The position numbers and the translations under genes are program-made. Below are positions 44,062-52,789 of a DNA stretch of 64,000 bases, piece after piece; positions within the stretch are counted from its first letter, which is position 1, and each line of letters starts with the position of its first letter. The notes under the pieces are model-generated. The model saw only the letters and a list, made by a program, of their open reading frames with translations. It searched no databases and had not been told where the DNA came from. The stretch spans positions 1 to 64,000 of the forward strand of contig JAVVQG010000008.1 in assembly GCA_036655355.1 (NCBI GenBank), written 5' to 3'. Origin of the DNA: JAUNSR01 sp036655355. Its GTDB lineage: Bacteria > Bacteroidota > Bacteroidia > Bacteroidales > JAUNSR01.

Positions 44062-44841
44062 TTAGACGCTTTTTATATTCTCGCGTGCCGTGACAAGGTA
44101 TTGCTTGAGTGCGTCCGCATCTTTGTTACGGATGATTTGAAGCAGTTGCTCCATTTGTACGCAGATCTTTTCAACTTGCTCCGGTGTATGGGGGTTGAAG
44201 AGAATCTCACTCAGCAGGTAATCATCTTCCGAAAGAAGTCCCTGTGCGATAGCCATGTGTTTCTTGAAAGTTGTTCCGGGCGCATTCTGCGGCTTCATCA
44301 CACCGGTAAAAACCAAGGTGGATACAAACGGGATAGAGAGCGAGTAGGCGATCGTTTCATCGTGTTCTTTGAAACTGTATTCGAAGATGTTCAGTCGCAA
44401 GCTCTGATAAAGGTCCTTGAAGAACACTTTGCCCAAGTGATCCGATTCGGAAATGATGATGGTGAACTGAGTCGACAGATCGCTTAGATTGGCGAACGTC
44501 GGCCCGAACATCGGATGTGTCGAAACAAACGGATGTGCCGCACGGGCATAGAATTCCGGTAATCCGGTTTTTACCGAAGCGATATCCGATAGGATGCATT
44601 GCGCACTCAGGTAGGGTAGTACCAGGTTGAATGCATCGATCGTATATTTTACAGTCGCCGCGTTGATCACCAATTCGGGATTAAACGCGCGGATCTCTTC
44701 GGGATCGGTCATCCGGATGGTATTAAACACAAAACGCAACTTGTGCGGATCGGTATCGAAAAGAGCTACCTCGTGCTGCATGCACAGCACGTCGGTAAAG
44801 AAGGTGCCCATTTTTCCGGCACCCAGGATCAGGATTCTCAT
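44062..44841 (-). CDS. tyrA: Prephenate dehydrogenase
   Basis: 259 residues. NAD-binding GAGKMGTFFTDVL at the N terminus, CILSDIASVK and the catalytic-domain block THPMFGPTF (with the His-Pro-x-Phe-Gly-Pro signature). It oxidises prephenate to 4-hydroxyphenylpyruvate for tyrosine synthesis. It lacks a fused chorismate mutase or ACT domain; the mutase activity is supplied by the fusion encoded 3 bp upstream. Last gene of the attenuator-controlled aromatic operon. Confidence 0.93.
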   Translation of the reverse strand: MRILILGAGKMGTFFTDVLCMQHEVALFDTDPHKLRFVFNTIRMTDPEEIRAFNPELVINAATVKYTIDAFNLVLPYLSAQCILSDIASVKTGLPEFYARAAHPFVSTHPMFGPTFANLSDLSTQFTIIISESDHLGKVFFKDLYQSLRLNIFEYSFKEHDETIAYSLSIPFVSTLVFTGVMKPQNAPGTTFKKHMAIAQGLLSEDDYLLSEILFNPHTPEQVEKICVQMEQLLQIIRNKDADALKQYLVTARENIKSV

Positions 44842-44844
44842 AAT

Positions 44845-45912
44845 TTACTTGTTGATTAGCTCGATCTGTTTGCGAACCGATTCTTCGTGAATCGCCTCGA
44901 GCACCGTCATGATGAAATCTTCAGACATACCCATCTCCACGCCTTGATTGACACGGCGCGTAAGGATGTCGTCATAGCGTCCGGTCTGCAGTACCGGCAT
45001 GTTGTTCTCTTTTTTGTATTGTGCGATTTCTCCCGAAACACGCATACGTTTCGCCAAAAGCTCCAGCAACTGATCGTCAAGATCATCAATCTGACGGCGT
45101 AGTGAGGAGAGGCTTTCAGTATTCTGAGTGGTGTTACGGATCACCAATGCGTTGAGGATCACTTCGAGCGTAGCCGGCGTAACCTGCTGCTCTTTGTCAC
45201 TCCATGCGCAATCGGGGTTGCAATGAGACTCGATGATCAAGCCGTCGAACCCAAGGTCCATCGCCTGTTGAGAGATCGGAGCGATTAATTCGCGTTTTCC
45301 CCCGATGTGGCTCGGATCGCACAGGATAGGCAATTCAGGCAGACGGCGGCGCAATTCGATCGGAATGTGCCAAGCCGGCTGGTTGCGGTAAATCTTTTTA
45401 TCGTAGGTGCTGAACCCGCGATGAATCGCCCCGATGCGGCGAATCCCCGCATTGTAGATTCGTTCGATTCCGCCGATCCACAGTTCGATGTCCGGGTTTA
45501 CCGGGTTTTTGATCAATACCGGCAGATCCACCCCTTTCAGCGCATCGGCGATCTCTTGCATCGCGAATGGGTTGGCTGAGGTACGGGCTCCGATCCAGAG
45601 CATATCCACTCCGTGTTTCAGTGCTTCGAAAACGTGTCTTTCTGTAGCCACTTCAACAGCGGTGTACATCCCTGTTTCCTCTTTCACTCTTTTCAGCCAC
45701 GGTAATCCGATCACGCCTACGCCTTCGAAGCCTCCCGGTTTGGTGCGGGGTTTCCAGATTCCCGCGCGGAAGATTTTCACACCGGCCTTCGCCAGTTCGT
45801 GAGCTGTCTGTAATACCTGTTCCTCGCTTTCGGCGCTGCATGGGCCGGAGATTACCAACGGACGTTTGTTGTCCATTCCCGGTAATAATATAGATTCGAA
45901 TTTCATGTTCAT
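44845..45912 (-). CDS. Bifunctional DAHP synthase / chorismate mutase
   Basis: 355 residues. N-terminal part (1-~255) is a type I-beta DAHP synthase: ISGPCSAES, FRAGIWKPRTKPGGFEGVG, CDPSHIGGKRELIAP and IIESHCNPDCAWSDKEQQ. C-terminal ~90 residues form an AroQ chorismate mutase (LRRQIDDLDDQLLELLAKRM). The fusion commits erythrose-4-P plus PEP to the shikimate pathway and converts chorismate to prephenate. The mutase domain may confer feedback inhibition by prephenate (known for such fusions). Lies 10 bp after the aminotransferase gene. Confidence 0.94.
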   Translation of the reverse strand: MNMKFESILLPGMDNKRPLVISGPCSAESEEQVLQTAHELAKAGVKIFRAGIWKPRTKPGGFEGVGVIGLPWLKRVKEETGMYTAVEVATERHVFEALKHGVDMLWIGARTSANPFAMQEIADALKGVDLPVLIKNPVNPDIELWIGGIERIYNAGIRRIGAIHRGFSTYDKKIYRNQPAWHIPIELRRRLPELPILCDPSHIGGKRELIAPISQQAMDLGFDGLIIESHCNPDCAWSDKEQQVTPATLEVILNALVIRNTTQNTESLSSLRRQIDDLDDQLLELLAKRMRVSGEIAQYKKENNMPVLQTGRYDDILTRRVNQGVEMGMSEDFIMTVLEAIHEESVRKQIELINK

Positions 45913-45922
45913 GTTGATGTGT

Positions 45923-47107
45923 TTATTGGATTATATTCTCAATTCGTTTATAAGCTTCATTTAGTTTCTCTTCGGAAGCGCAAAGGGAAAGGCGAATAAA
46001 TCGCGTTCCGTTTTGGCCAAAGATAGTGCCGGGCGTGATAAAAACCCGAGCCTGATGTAAAATCTGTTCTGTTAATTCTTCTGCATCCGCATATTTCTCG
46101 GGGATGCGTCCCCACAGGAACATACCGGTTTGCGCCGCATCGTATTCGCAGTTCAGCAGTTGCATGATCCGCTCCGCAACACCTCTTCGCTCTCGGTAGA
46201 TGGTGTTGTTGGCTGCGTGCCATTCGGGGGTGTTTTTCAACGCTTCGATGGCTGCCATCTGCAACGGACGGTAAACGCCCGAATCGATGTTGCTCTTTAC
46301 ACGCAGGATCCATTGGATAAAGTCGGCATTCGAACAAGCCACGCCCATTCGCCAACCGGGCATGTTGTGCGATTTACTCATCGAATTGAGTTCGATGCAA
46401 ATCTCTTTCGCACCTGCAACGCTAAGGATGCTGAGTGGTTTGTCGTTCAGAATGAAGCTGTACGGATTGTCATTCACAATCACGATGTTGTGTTTCTTTC
46501 CGAAAGCAACGAGTTTTTCGAACAGTTCGGGAGTGGCATTTTTGCCCGTCGGCATGTGGGGATAGTTCACCCACATCAGTTTCACGCCGCTGAGGTCGCT
46601 CTTCTCTAACGCCTCAAAGTCGGGCATCCAATCGTTCTCGTGTTTCAGGTCGTATTTGATTACCTGAGCATCGGCCAGGGTGCTCACCGAAGAGTAAGTT
46701 GGATATCCCGGATCGGGAACCAGCACCTTATCGCCCGGATTAACGAAAGCGAGTGTGATGTGAAGAATACCCTCTTTCGAACCGATCAACGGTTGGATCT
46801 CCGTAGCCGGATCGAGAGAAACGTCGTACCAACGGTCGTACCATTCGGCGAATGCCTTGCGGAAGGCCGGAATGCCCACGTAAGGCTGGTAGCCGTTCGC
46901 ATCCGGTTTTACGCTGTCAATCTGCAAGCCGGAGATTGTATTTTCAGAAGGAGAAAGGTCGGGACTGCCAACACCCAGACTGATCACATCCAGTCCTCGG
47001 GCGTTCATTTGAGCGATTTCTTTCAGTTTTCGGGAGAAGTAGTACTCCTTTACCTGTGAAACGCGTTCGGCCGGGCAGATCGCGCTTTTATGGATTTGAT
47101 TCTTCAT
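45923..47107 (-). CDS. Class I/II aminotransferase, probably aromatic
   Basis: 394 residues, PLP-dependent fold type I. PLP Lys lies in the segment LNSMSKSHNMPGWRMG; also NDNPYSFI and GTIFGQNGTRFIRLSLC. Sequence style resembles LL-diaminopimelate or aspartate aminotransferase family members. It overlaps pheA by 20 bp and precedes the DAHP synthase fusion, so it likely transaminates phenylpyruvate and hydroxyphenylpyruvate (inference from context). Confidence 0.9.
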   Translation of the reverse strand: MKNQIHKSAICPAERVSQVKEYYFSRKLKEIAQMNARGLDVISLGVGSPDLSPSENTISGLQIDSVKPDANGYQPYVGIPAFRKAFAEWYDRWYDVSLDPATEIQPLIGSKEGILHITLAFVNPGDKVLVPDPGYPTYSSVSTLADAQVIKYDLKHENDWMPDFEALEKSDLSGVKLMWVNYPHMPTGKNATPELFEKLVAFGKKHNIVIVNDNPYSFILNDKPLSILSVAGAKEICIELNSMSKSHNMPGWRMGVACSNADFIQWILRVKSNIDSGVYRPLQMAAIEALKNTPEWHAANNTIYRERRGVAERIMQLLNCEYDAAQTGMFLWGRIPEKYADAEELTEQILHQARVFITPGTIFGQNGTRFIRLSLCASEEKLNEAYKRIENIIQ

Positions 47108-47924
47108 ATTCGCCTAATATTTTAAAGTCTTTCGTAAAGGGAATAATTGCTTCGAGCGCTTGTTTATATCTCAGGTAATCGTTGAATGTAAGGTCCACGT
47201 AAAAGCGGTATTCCCACTCCCGTCCCAGGATCGGCATCGATTGTATTTTAGTCAGGTTGATATCGTAAAAAGAAAGAATCGTAAGCACTTTGGAGAGCGA
47301 GCCGTGTGTATGCGGCACGCAGAAGACGATGGACGATTTGTCTACGTTTTCTTTTCGTACCAATTCATCGGCGATCCATTGATCCGCCAGAATCAGGAAA
47401 CGGGTGAAGTTGCGTTTATTCGTCTCAATGGCTCTTTCCAGGATTTCCAGTCCGTAAATCCCGGCGGCATATTCACTGCAGATGGCGGCATGTCCGGTTA
47501 GTTTCCTTTCGCTGATCTCTTGCGCACTGCTTGCCGTGTCTCCTTTCTCAACCACTTTTACCCCGTGTTGTTTCTCAAGGTATTCGGTACATTGCATCAA
47601 GGCGATCGGATGAGAATTCACTTCGCGTATTTCGCGCAGGGTTTGTCCCGGTAAAGCGCAAAGGGTATGGGAGATGTGGAGCTTGTGTTCCCCGATAATC
47701 TTCATGTCGCTTTGGCGAAGCAGTTCGTGATTCTGGAGCAGGCTTCCGGCAATGGTGTTTTCAATCGCCATTACGCCTAAGAGAGAACGGTCGGCGTCAA
47801 ACCTGGTGAACATTTCCGGGAAAGAGAGACAAGGTACCACCTCGATCTCTTGGGGTTGGAAATATTGTTTGGCAGCCATTTCGTGGTAACATCCTGAGAT
47901 GCCCTGGATTGCAACTTTTGTCAT
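47088..47924 (-). CDS. pheA: Prephenate dehydratase with ACT domain
   Basis: 278 residues. Catalytic domain with AIENTIAGSLLQNHELL, HPIALMQC and the GDTASSAQEIS motif (conserved Thr), then a C-terminal ACT domain (residues ~195-275; KSSIVFCVPHTHGSLSKVL, plus the ESRP-like IQSMPILGREWEYRFYVD) that binds Phe for feedback inhibition. It converts prephenate to phenylpyruvate. First structural gene of the operon; the attenuator terminator ends 10 bp before its start codon. Confidence 0.95.
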   Translation of the reverse strand: MTKVAIQGISGCYHEMAAKQYFQPQEIEVVPCLSFPEMFTRFDADRSLLGVMAIENTIAGSLLQNHELLRQSDMKIIGEHKLHISHTLCALPGQTLREIREVNSHPIALMQCTEYLEKQHGVKVVEKGDTASSAQEISERKLTGHAAICSEYAAGIYGLEILERAIETNKRNFTRFLILADQWIADELVRKENVDKSSIVFCVPHTHGSLSKVLTILSFYDINLTKIQSMPILGREWEYRFYVDLTFNDYLRYKQALEAIIPFTKDFKILGEYEESNP

Positions 47925-47935
47925 AGTATTTTGAG

Positions 47936-47976
47936 ATAAAAAAAGGGTCCCGCCATTTCAGTGACGGGACCCTTCG
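47936..47976 (-). terminator. Attenuator terminator before pheA
   Basis: On the minus strand AAGGGTCCCGTCA pairs with TGGCGGGACCCTT (13 bp, one G-U) and is followed directly by eight T. It sits between the Phe/Tyr-rich leader peptide and pheA, the position expected for transcription attenuation. Confidence 0.92.
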
Positions 47977-48053
47977 GTATTTTGTTATGCTTTTATATAC
48001 TCACATACATTTATATATACAGCCTCCCGCCACTACTTATCTGATAAAAGTAG
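47960..48053 (-). promoter_or_regulatory. Attenuator switch: competing hairpins 1:2, 2:3 and 3:4
   Basis: Segment 2, AGTGGCGGGA (48025-48034, minus strand), can pair over 10 bp (one G-U) with segment 3, TCCCGTCACT (47960-47969), which is also part of the 5' arm of the terminator. Upstream, CTACTT (48048-48053) pairs with AAGTAG (48033-48038), overlapping the start of segment 2. Ribosome stalling on the Phe/Tyr codons would cover segment 1, free segment 2, form 2:3 and block the terminator. The geometry is that of a classical amino-acid attenuator. Confidence 0.85.
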
Positions 48054-48094
48054 AAGTAATAAAATCGGAAGTATGTAAAGAATGTATTGAACAT
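48011..48094 (-). CDS. Phe/Tyr-rich leader peptide of aromatic operon
   Basis: A 27-codon frame starting MFNTFFTYFRFYYFYFYQ, with seven Phe codons (positions 2, 5, 6, 9, 11, 14, 16) and six Tyr codons (8, 12, 13, 15, 17, 26). The tail codons (Ser-Ser-Gly-Gly-Arg) encode RNA segment 2 of the attenuator. The start lies about 21 nt after the predicted transcript start, with AAAGGA upstream. Its role would be to sense charged tRNA-Phe and tRNA-Tyr, not to make a functional protein. Confidence 0.88.
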   Translation of the reverse strand: MFNTFFTYFRFYYFYFYQISSGGRLYI

Positions 48095-48121
48095 AGTGCT
48101 TGTTTTTTCCTTTGTACGCTA

Positions 48122-48129
48122 CAAATGTA
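48122..48129 (-). promoter_or_regulatory. -7 box for aromatic operon
   Basis: TACATTTG on the minus strand, an exact TAnnTTTG match, 27 bp upstream of the leader-peptide start codon. Confidence 0.65.
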
Positions 48130-48322
48130 GGAACGTAATTTTAATAAACAAATTTTTCAAAAAGTTTTTTTGTTATTTATTTTACTGATTAGCTGACTTA
48201 TTGTTATTGAAAACAAGGGAGCGCTGACTTTTGTTGAGTTCTCTTTTGTTATAAAAAGGTTATAAATATACTCGGAAGGTCCAATATTTAGTCGTTTCAG
48301 AATTAACGTTTCTATTTTTTAC

Positions 48323-48330
48323 TATCTTTG
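48323..48330 (+). promoter_or_regulatory. -7 box for small acidic protein
   Basis: TATCTTTG, exact TAnnTTTG, 32 bp upstream of the start codon at 48363. Confidence 0.55.
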
Positions 48331-48362
48331 AATAATATATCATTTACGACCAGTCAAAGAAA

Positions 48363-48818
48363 ATGAGTGAATTTGTAACATCTCCGGATAATCATGTAAA
48401 AGGTGTTTTTCTGGAAGCGATCGGGAAAGTAAAGAATAATGAGTTACTCTCATTATCAGATTTATACGTAGGCGTCAGTTTTGATGATCTGGCACTTACA
48501 GTTTATGATGACGAGGAAGCGTTGCTTGCCCAGGCCAACATCGATGAGTGGGCGGACTTTAAAGAGGATCCCGATACGTTTCAAGAGCGTGTGACGGAAG
48601 TGTTGAAGAAAACACTTCACGAGAAGGATCTTAAAGATGCAATTGAGGCGCTCGATGTGATTCGTCCGTTTTCAGTTGTGTTGGTTGATGAAGATTTTGA
48701 ACAAAAGGAGGAGCTCTTCAGACTAGATGACAATCTGGTGGTTATTGAAGATGATTTTCTAAAAAATATTGATCAGGAACTGGATGACTTCCTTAAGAAT
48801 CTTTTAGCGGATGTATAA
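48363..48818 (+). CDS. Conserved acidic protein of unknown function
   Basis: 151 residues, strongly acidic, with no signal peptide or membrane segment and no recognised motif. Alternating short strands (LYVGVSFDDLALTVYD, FSVVLVDEDF) and helices (ERVTEVLKKTLHEKDLKDAI) suggest a compact alpha/beta cytoplasmic protein. Has its own promoter and a terminator (48862). No neighbour gives a clue to its role. Confidence 0.7.
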   Translation: MSEFVTSPDNHVKGVFLEAIGKVKNNELLSLSDLYVGVSFDDLALTVYDDEEALLAQANIDEWADFKEDPDTFQERVTEVLKKTLHEKDLKDAIEALDVIRPFSVVLVDEDFEQKEELFRLDDNLVVIEDDFLKNIDQELDDFLKNLLADV

Positions 48819-48861
48819 GGAGTTGTTTGAGATGGCTTGAAGACATTTTGAAAAAACTATG

Positions 48862-48897
48862 AAGGAGGATGTACCGGCGAGGTATATCCTCCTTTTG
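48862..48897 (+). terminator. Terminator after small acidic protein
   Basis: AAGGAGGATGTACC pairs with GGTATATCCTCCTT (one G-U), followed by TTTTG. Confidence 0.78.
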
Positions 48898-48965
48898 ACA
48901 TAAACGATACCGGGGTCTCCTTGGTAATGAGGCGAGCGATTGATTATCAAATAACATATAGATAT

Positions 48966-50102
48966 ATGAAAAACACGATTTTGTATTGCTTTTTATTTTT
49001 AGGTACGATGGCGAGCCCAAAACTATCGGCTCAATTTCAGGAGAACACAACCCCGAATGAATCCTTTAAACCGGGGCAAATCTGGAAAGATGATCAAGGA
49101 AAACACATTAATGCGCATGGAGGTGGTATTCTTTTCCATGAAGGAGTCTATTATTGGTATGGAGAACATAAAAGTGAAGATACAAGTTCAGCATTGGTAG
49201 GGGTTACGATTTATGCTTCTAAAGATCTATACAACTGGGTAAATCGTGGAGTTGCATTGTCTGTAATGCCTGAAGGGAGTGGACATAAGTTAGAGTCGGG
49301 TTGTGTCATTGAACGGCCAAAAGTGATTTACAATTCCCAAACGGGGAAGTTTGTAATGTGGTTTCACTTGGAACTAAAAGGGCAAGGATATAAGGCTGCA
49401 GAATACGGCGTCGCTCAAAGCGATACCCCTTTCGGACCGTTTCAATTCCTATATGCCTCTCGCTCTTGTGCGGGCAAATGGCCTCAAAATATGACTGAAT
49501 CGGAAATTCAAGTAGCCAACTCTTTGAAAAACGGTGAGTCGAAAGATTTAAGTTGGGCGGAATCCGTAAAATTAGGCAGCTTAATAGCACGGGACTTACA
49601 AACGGGCCAGATGTCTCGCGATATGACACTTTTTGTAGATGACGATGGAAGTGCCTATCACATTTTTTCTTCGGAAGAAAATCAAACCTTGCATATTGCA
49701 CAGCTCACCCCCGATTATTTACATCACACAGATAAATATGTACGCATCCTTCCGGGAGAACAAAATGAAGCACCGGCTATCTTTAAGAAAGACGGGGAGT
49801 ATTGGATGATTAGTTCCGGGTGTACAGGGTGGAGTCCGAATAAAGCACGTCTTTCTAAAGCTTCTTCCATTTGGGGTCCATGGGAATCGCTTCCCAATCC
49901 ATGCATCGGTGAAGGTGCCGAAAAAACCTTCTACTCCCAAAGTACGTATATCTTGCCGTTAGAAGGAACGAACAAACAATGGATATTCATGGCAGACCGT
50001 TGGCGTCCGGAAAATCCAATCGATGCCCGCTATATCTGGTTACCTATCAAATTCAATGAGGGCGTTCCCTATTTGGAATGGCAGGAGGAGTGGAAACGTT
50101 GA
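48966..50102 (+). CDS. Glycoside hydrolase family 43 protein, exported
   Basis: 378 residues from the ATG at 48966, which begins a signal peptide (MKNTILYCFLFLGTMASP) ending near LSAQ. The five-bladed propeller family shows in HGGGILFHEGVYYWYGEHK, ERPKVIYN (RPKV with the conserved Glu-Arg-Pro), SRDMTLFVDDDGSAYHIFSSE and EAPAIFKKDGEYWMISSGCTG. This pattern resembles GH43 subfamilies 24/34, which include exo-beta-1,3-galactosidases acting on arabinogalactan. It is a single gene with no SusCD partner. An earlier in-frame ATG (48921) would add a non-signal extension. Confidence 0.87.
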   Translation: MKNTILYCFLFLGTMASPKLSAQFQENTTPNESFKPGQIWKDDQGKHINAHGGGILFHEGVYYWYGEHKSEDTSSALVGVTIYASKDLYNWVNRGVALSVMPEGSGHKLESGCVIERPKVIYNSQTGKFVMWFHLELKGQGYKAAEYGVAQSDTPFGPFQFLYASRSCAGKWPQNMTESEIQVANSLKNGESKDLSWAESVKLGSLIARDLQTGQMSRDMTLFVDDDGSAYHIFSSEENQTLHIAQLTPDYLHHTDKYVRILPGEQNEAPAIFKKDGEYWMISSGCTGWSPNKARLSKASSIWGPWESLPNPCIGEGAEKTFYSQSTYILPLEGTNKQWIFMADRWRPENPIDARYIWLPIKFNEGVPYLEWQEEWKR

Positions 50103-50103
50103 T

Positions 50104-51399
50104 TCAGAATCTGATCTTGAATCTTGTCAAGCCGTCCGAATAAGTGCGCAATGAGAAGGTGCAATGATGCTTGATCAACACTTCTCGGATGAATATAAGT
50201 CCGATTCCTTGTCCGTTTGGTTTGGTGGAAAAGAAAGGCGTGAATAGTTTTATTTCCACATCTTTACTTATACCTTTTCCTGTATCGGCGATCTCTATTG
50301 ACACTGGAGCCGAAGTGGTTTTAATATAAATTTTGCCGTCGTGAGTAATACTCTCGGCGGCATTTTTAATGATGTTAAGCATCACCTGCTCAAATAGAAT
50401 CGTATCTATTTTTGCTTTCGGAAGCTCAGTGCATAGATCAAGATGAAGTTCTATTTTGCGATTGGTGCATATATTTTCCATGAAGCGTTTGCAGATGGTT
50501 ATGCGCTCATTGAGGTCCACAAGCTGTAATTGTGGTTCGGGAATCTTAATCACATTGGCAAAGTTGGTAATGAAACTACTCATGCTAAAACAACGTTCGA
50601 TACAAACCTTCATCACCTCGCGAAGGTCGTCGGTTTCGCTTTCATCCTGAAGGGCATCCTGCACGGTGTCGAGCGTGGATGTTATTCCGGCAACCGTGTT
50701 GTTAACTTCATGTGCGATCATGCGGATCACTTTTTCGTAAACTTTTTTTTCGGCTTTCACCACCTCAGACGTAAGGCTCTCTATAAGAATGAAAGGATGA
50801 GCAAATCCTCTATCCAGGAATGAAAGACGCGAACAACGATAGATCTTGGAGTCACTAAGACGTATGGTCTCTGTGGTATCTTTCTTCAGAAGTGATATGC
50901 CTTCGCCTAATGGAGATGTAAGTGCACTAAGCTGAAGTCCCTTCAGCTCATGCTCTGTTTTTGAATCAAGAAACGCTATCGCAGCTTTATTCACCATGGA
51001 AATCTCTCCGTCGAAAGAAAGCAGTATGACACCCATCGGCGAAGCACTTACAAGCAGATCCAAAAAGTGATTTTGTTCTCGCAGTCTGAGGCGTTCATCC
51101 TTTAGTTGGTCCATCATTCGATTGAATACCTGAACAATCCGATCGGCCTCGGTTTGTCCCACCGGTGTAAGTCGACTGCTGAAATCCTGTTCACGAAGCA
51201 ATTCCATCCCGTTACCGATCGTGTCGAGTGGCTTCACGGCTTTTCTATAAAGATAGATTATAAAAATAAGGGTGATACTAACCATACCCTCGGCAAAATA
51301 GAACAGGACGCCCCCTTCTTTCATCGACAGTAAAAGAAGCAATCCCCATATAATTAACAGCAGTGCGGAGAGGATGGAGAATAGGAATTTCAGTTTCAT
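50104..51399 (-). CDS. Sensor histidine kinase (NtrB/NtrY-like)
   Basis: 431 residues. Two transmembrane helices (~5-25 and ~32-50) with almost no periplasmic loop, a HAMP-like linker (~52-105), a PAS domain (~115-215), phospho-acceptor His in RMIAHEVNNTVAG, and an ATPase domain with N-box NIIKNAAES, G1 ADTGKGIS and FSTKPNGQGIGL. Lack of a periplasmic domain suggests sensing in the membrane or cytosol. Gene lies 12 bp after the sigma-54 response regulator, its likely partner. Confidence 0.92.
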   Translation of the reverse strand: MKLKFLFSILSALLLIIWGLLLLLSMKEGGVLFYFAEGMVSITLIFIIYLYRKAVKPLDTIGNGMELLREQDFSSRLTPVGQTEADRIVQVFNRMMDQLKDERLRLREQNHFLDLLVSASPMGVILLSFDGEISMVNKAAIAFLDSKTEHELKGLQLSALTSPLGEGISLLKKDTTETIRLSDSKIYRCSRLSFLDRGFAHPFILIESLTSEVVKAEKKVYEKVIRMIAHEVNNTVAGITSTLDTVQDALQDESETDDLREVMKVCIERCFSMSSFITNFANVIKIPEPQLQLVDLNERITICKRFMENICTNRKIELHLDLCTELPKAKIDTILFEQVMLNIIKNAAESITHDGKIYIKTTSAPVSIEIADTGKGISKDVEIKLFTPFFSTKPNGQGIGLIFIREVLIKHHCTFSLRTYSDGLTRFKIRF

Positions 51400-51411
51400 G
51401 GTACGATTGGA

Positions 51412-52773
51412 TTATTGATTTTCGTCGAAACGAATGTTGTATTTTTCCAGACGCCGATAAAGAGCTGCACGACTTATACCCAGCGTCTGCGACGTTTTGG
51501 ACAGGTTGCCATGATGTTTCTCTAGAACCCCGCCAATTGTCTGGCGCTCGATCTCTTCCAGTGTCATCCCATGTGTTCTGAGTTGGTTCGTGTGAGCGTG
51601 TAGGTGATGATGTTGAGATCTAAAATCTTCCACTGATAGCAAATTTTTACCACTCACAAGTATTGTTCGCTCGATGAGATTCTTTAATTCGCGTATGTTA
51701 CCCGGATAAGAGAGCGAACAAAGATATTCCATTGCATCGTCTGTGAAGTCAACCACCGCCAGACCATTTTCTTCGCATTGTTTTTTTGCAAAGTAACGTA
51801 CAAGGAGGGGAATATCTTCACGGCGCTCGCAGAGAGGAGGCACATGAACCGTAATTAAGTTTATGCGATAGAACAGATCTTCACGAAAAGAATGCTCCTT
51901 AATCAGTGTATGTAAATCTGCATTCGTGGCGCTTACTACTCTGATATCTACTTTGTGGGGAGTACTGTCGCCCAACACCTCGAATGTCTGTTCCTGAAGC
52001 ACACGAAGTAGCTTGACTTGACAACTGAGGTCCAATTCTCCTATCTCGTCAAGAAAGATGGTTCCTCCGTTTGCTATTTCAAACCTACCGATACGGTCTG
52101 CGGTCGCATCTGTGAAAGCTCCTTTTTTATGACCAAACATCTCGCTTTCGAATAGATTCTGTGAAATACCACCAAGATTAACCTTTACAAATGCATTCTT
52201 AGCGCGTGAACTATTTCGATGAATCGCTTCGGCGATCAACTCTTTGCCTGTGCCACTGTCGCCTGTTATGAGAACAGAAGCGTTGGTATGGGCAATTCGC
52301 TTGATTGTGTTTAGTATATCCATCAGCCCGCTGCTGTTGCCAATGATATTACTTCGGTCAAAGTTGTCGTTTTCGTTTATGCTCGCACTCGATTGTTTAC
52401 GCTCATTGCTAATTTCCAAGGCCGTTTGAATACGTTGCAGAAGTGCTATGTTGTTCCATGGTTTGGTTACGAAGTCGAACGCTCCTGCCTGCATTCCTTG
52501 CACAGCCAGTTCGATGCTTCCCCATGCGGTAATCAAAATCACCGGTACATCCGGACGAAAGATTTTTGTTTGCTTTAGAAGTGTAAGACCTTCATCTCCA
52601 CTTGTCGAGAGACTGAAATTCATATCCATAAGGATCAGCTCGGGTGCCTCCGTTCGTATTATTGCCAGCGCCTCCTGAGGTGTAGCTGCCGTGCGCACTT
52701 CATATTTCGCCCTTTTCAGCAGTATGCCGAGCGAGGAACGTATCGAACTGTCATCGTCAATTATAAGTATCAT
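51412..52773 (-). CDS. Sigma-54-dependent response regulator (NtrC family)
   Basis: 453 residues. Receiver domain 1-120 with phospho-acceptor D50 in LILMDMNFS, AAA+ domain ~140-375 with Walker A GDSGTGKELIAE, sigma-54 contact loop KGAFTDATADRIGRFE (GAFTDA, as in many Bacteroidetes, instead of GAFTGA), Walker B GGTIFLDEIGEL, and a C-terminal Fis-type helix-turn-helix (KTSQTLGISRAALYRRL). Encoded at the end of the efflux operon that carries a sigma-54 promoter, so it very likely activates that operon. Confidence 0.94.
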   Translation of the reverse strand: MILIIDDDSSIRSSLGILLKRAKYEVRTAATPQEALAIIRTEAPELILMDMNFSLSTSGDEGLTLLKQTKIFRPDVPVILITAWGSIELAVQGMQAGAFDFVTKPWNNIALLQRIQTALEISNERKQSSASINENDNFDRSNIIGNSSGLMDILNTIKRIAHTNASVLITGDSGTGKELIAEAIHRNSSRAKNAFVKVNLGGISQNLFESEMFGHKKGAFTDATADRIGRFEIANGGTIFLDEIGELDLSCQVKLLRVLQEQTFEVLGDSTPHKVDIRVVSATNADLHTLIKEHSFREDLFYRINLITVHVPPLCERREDIPLLVRYFAKKQCEENGLAVVDFTDDAMEYLCSLSYPGNIRELKNLIERTILVSGKNLLSVEDFRSQHHHLHAHTNQLRTHGMTLEEIERQTIGGVLEKHHGNLSKTSQTLGISRAALYRRLEKYNIRFDENQ

Positions 52774-52789
52774 AGTGGGAACAAAGGTA

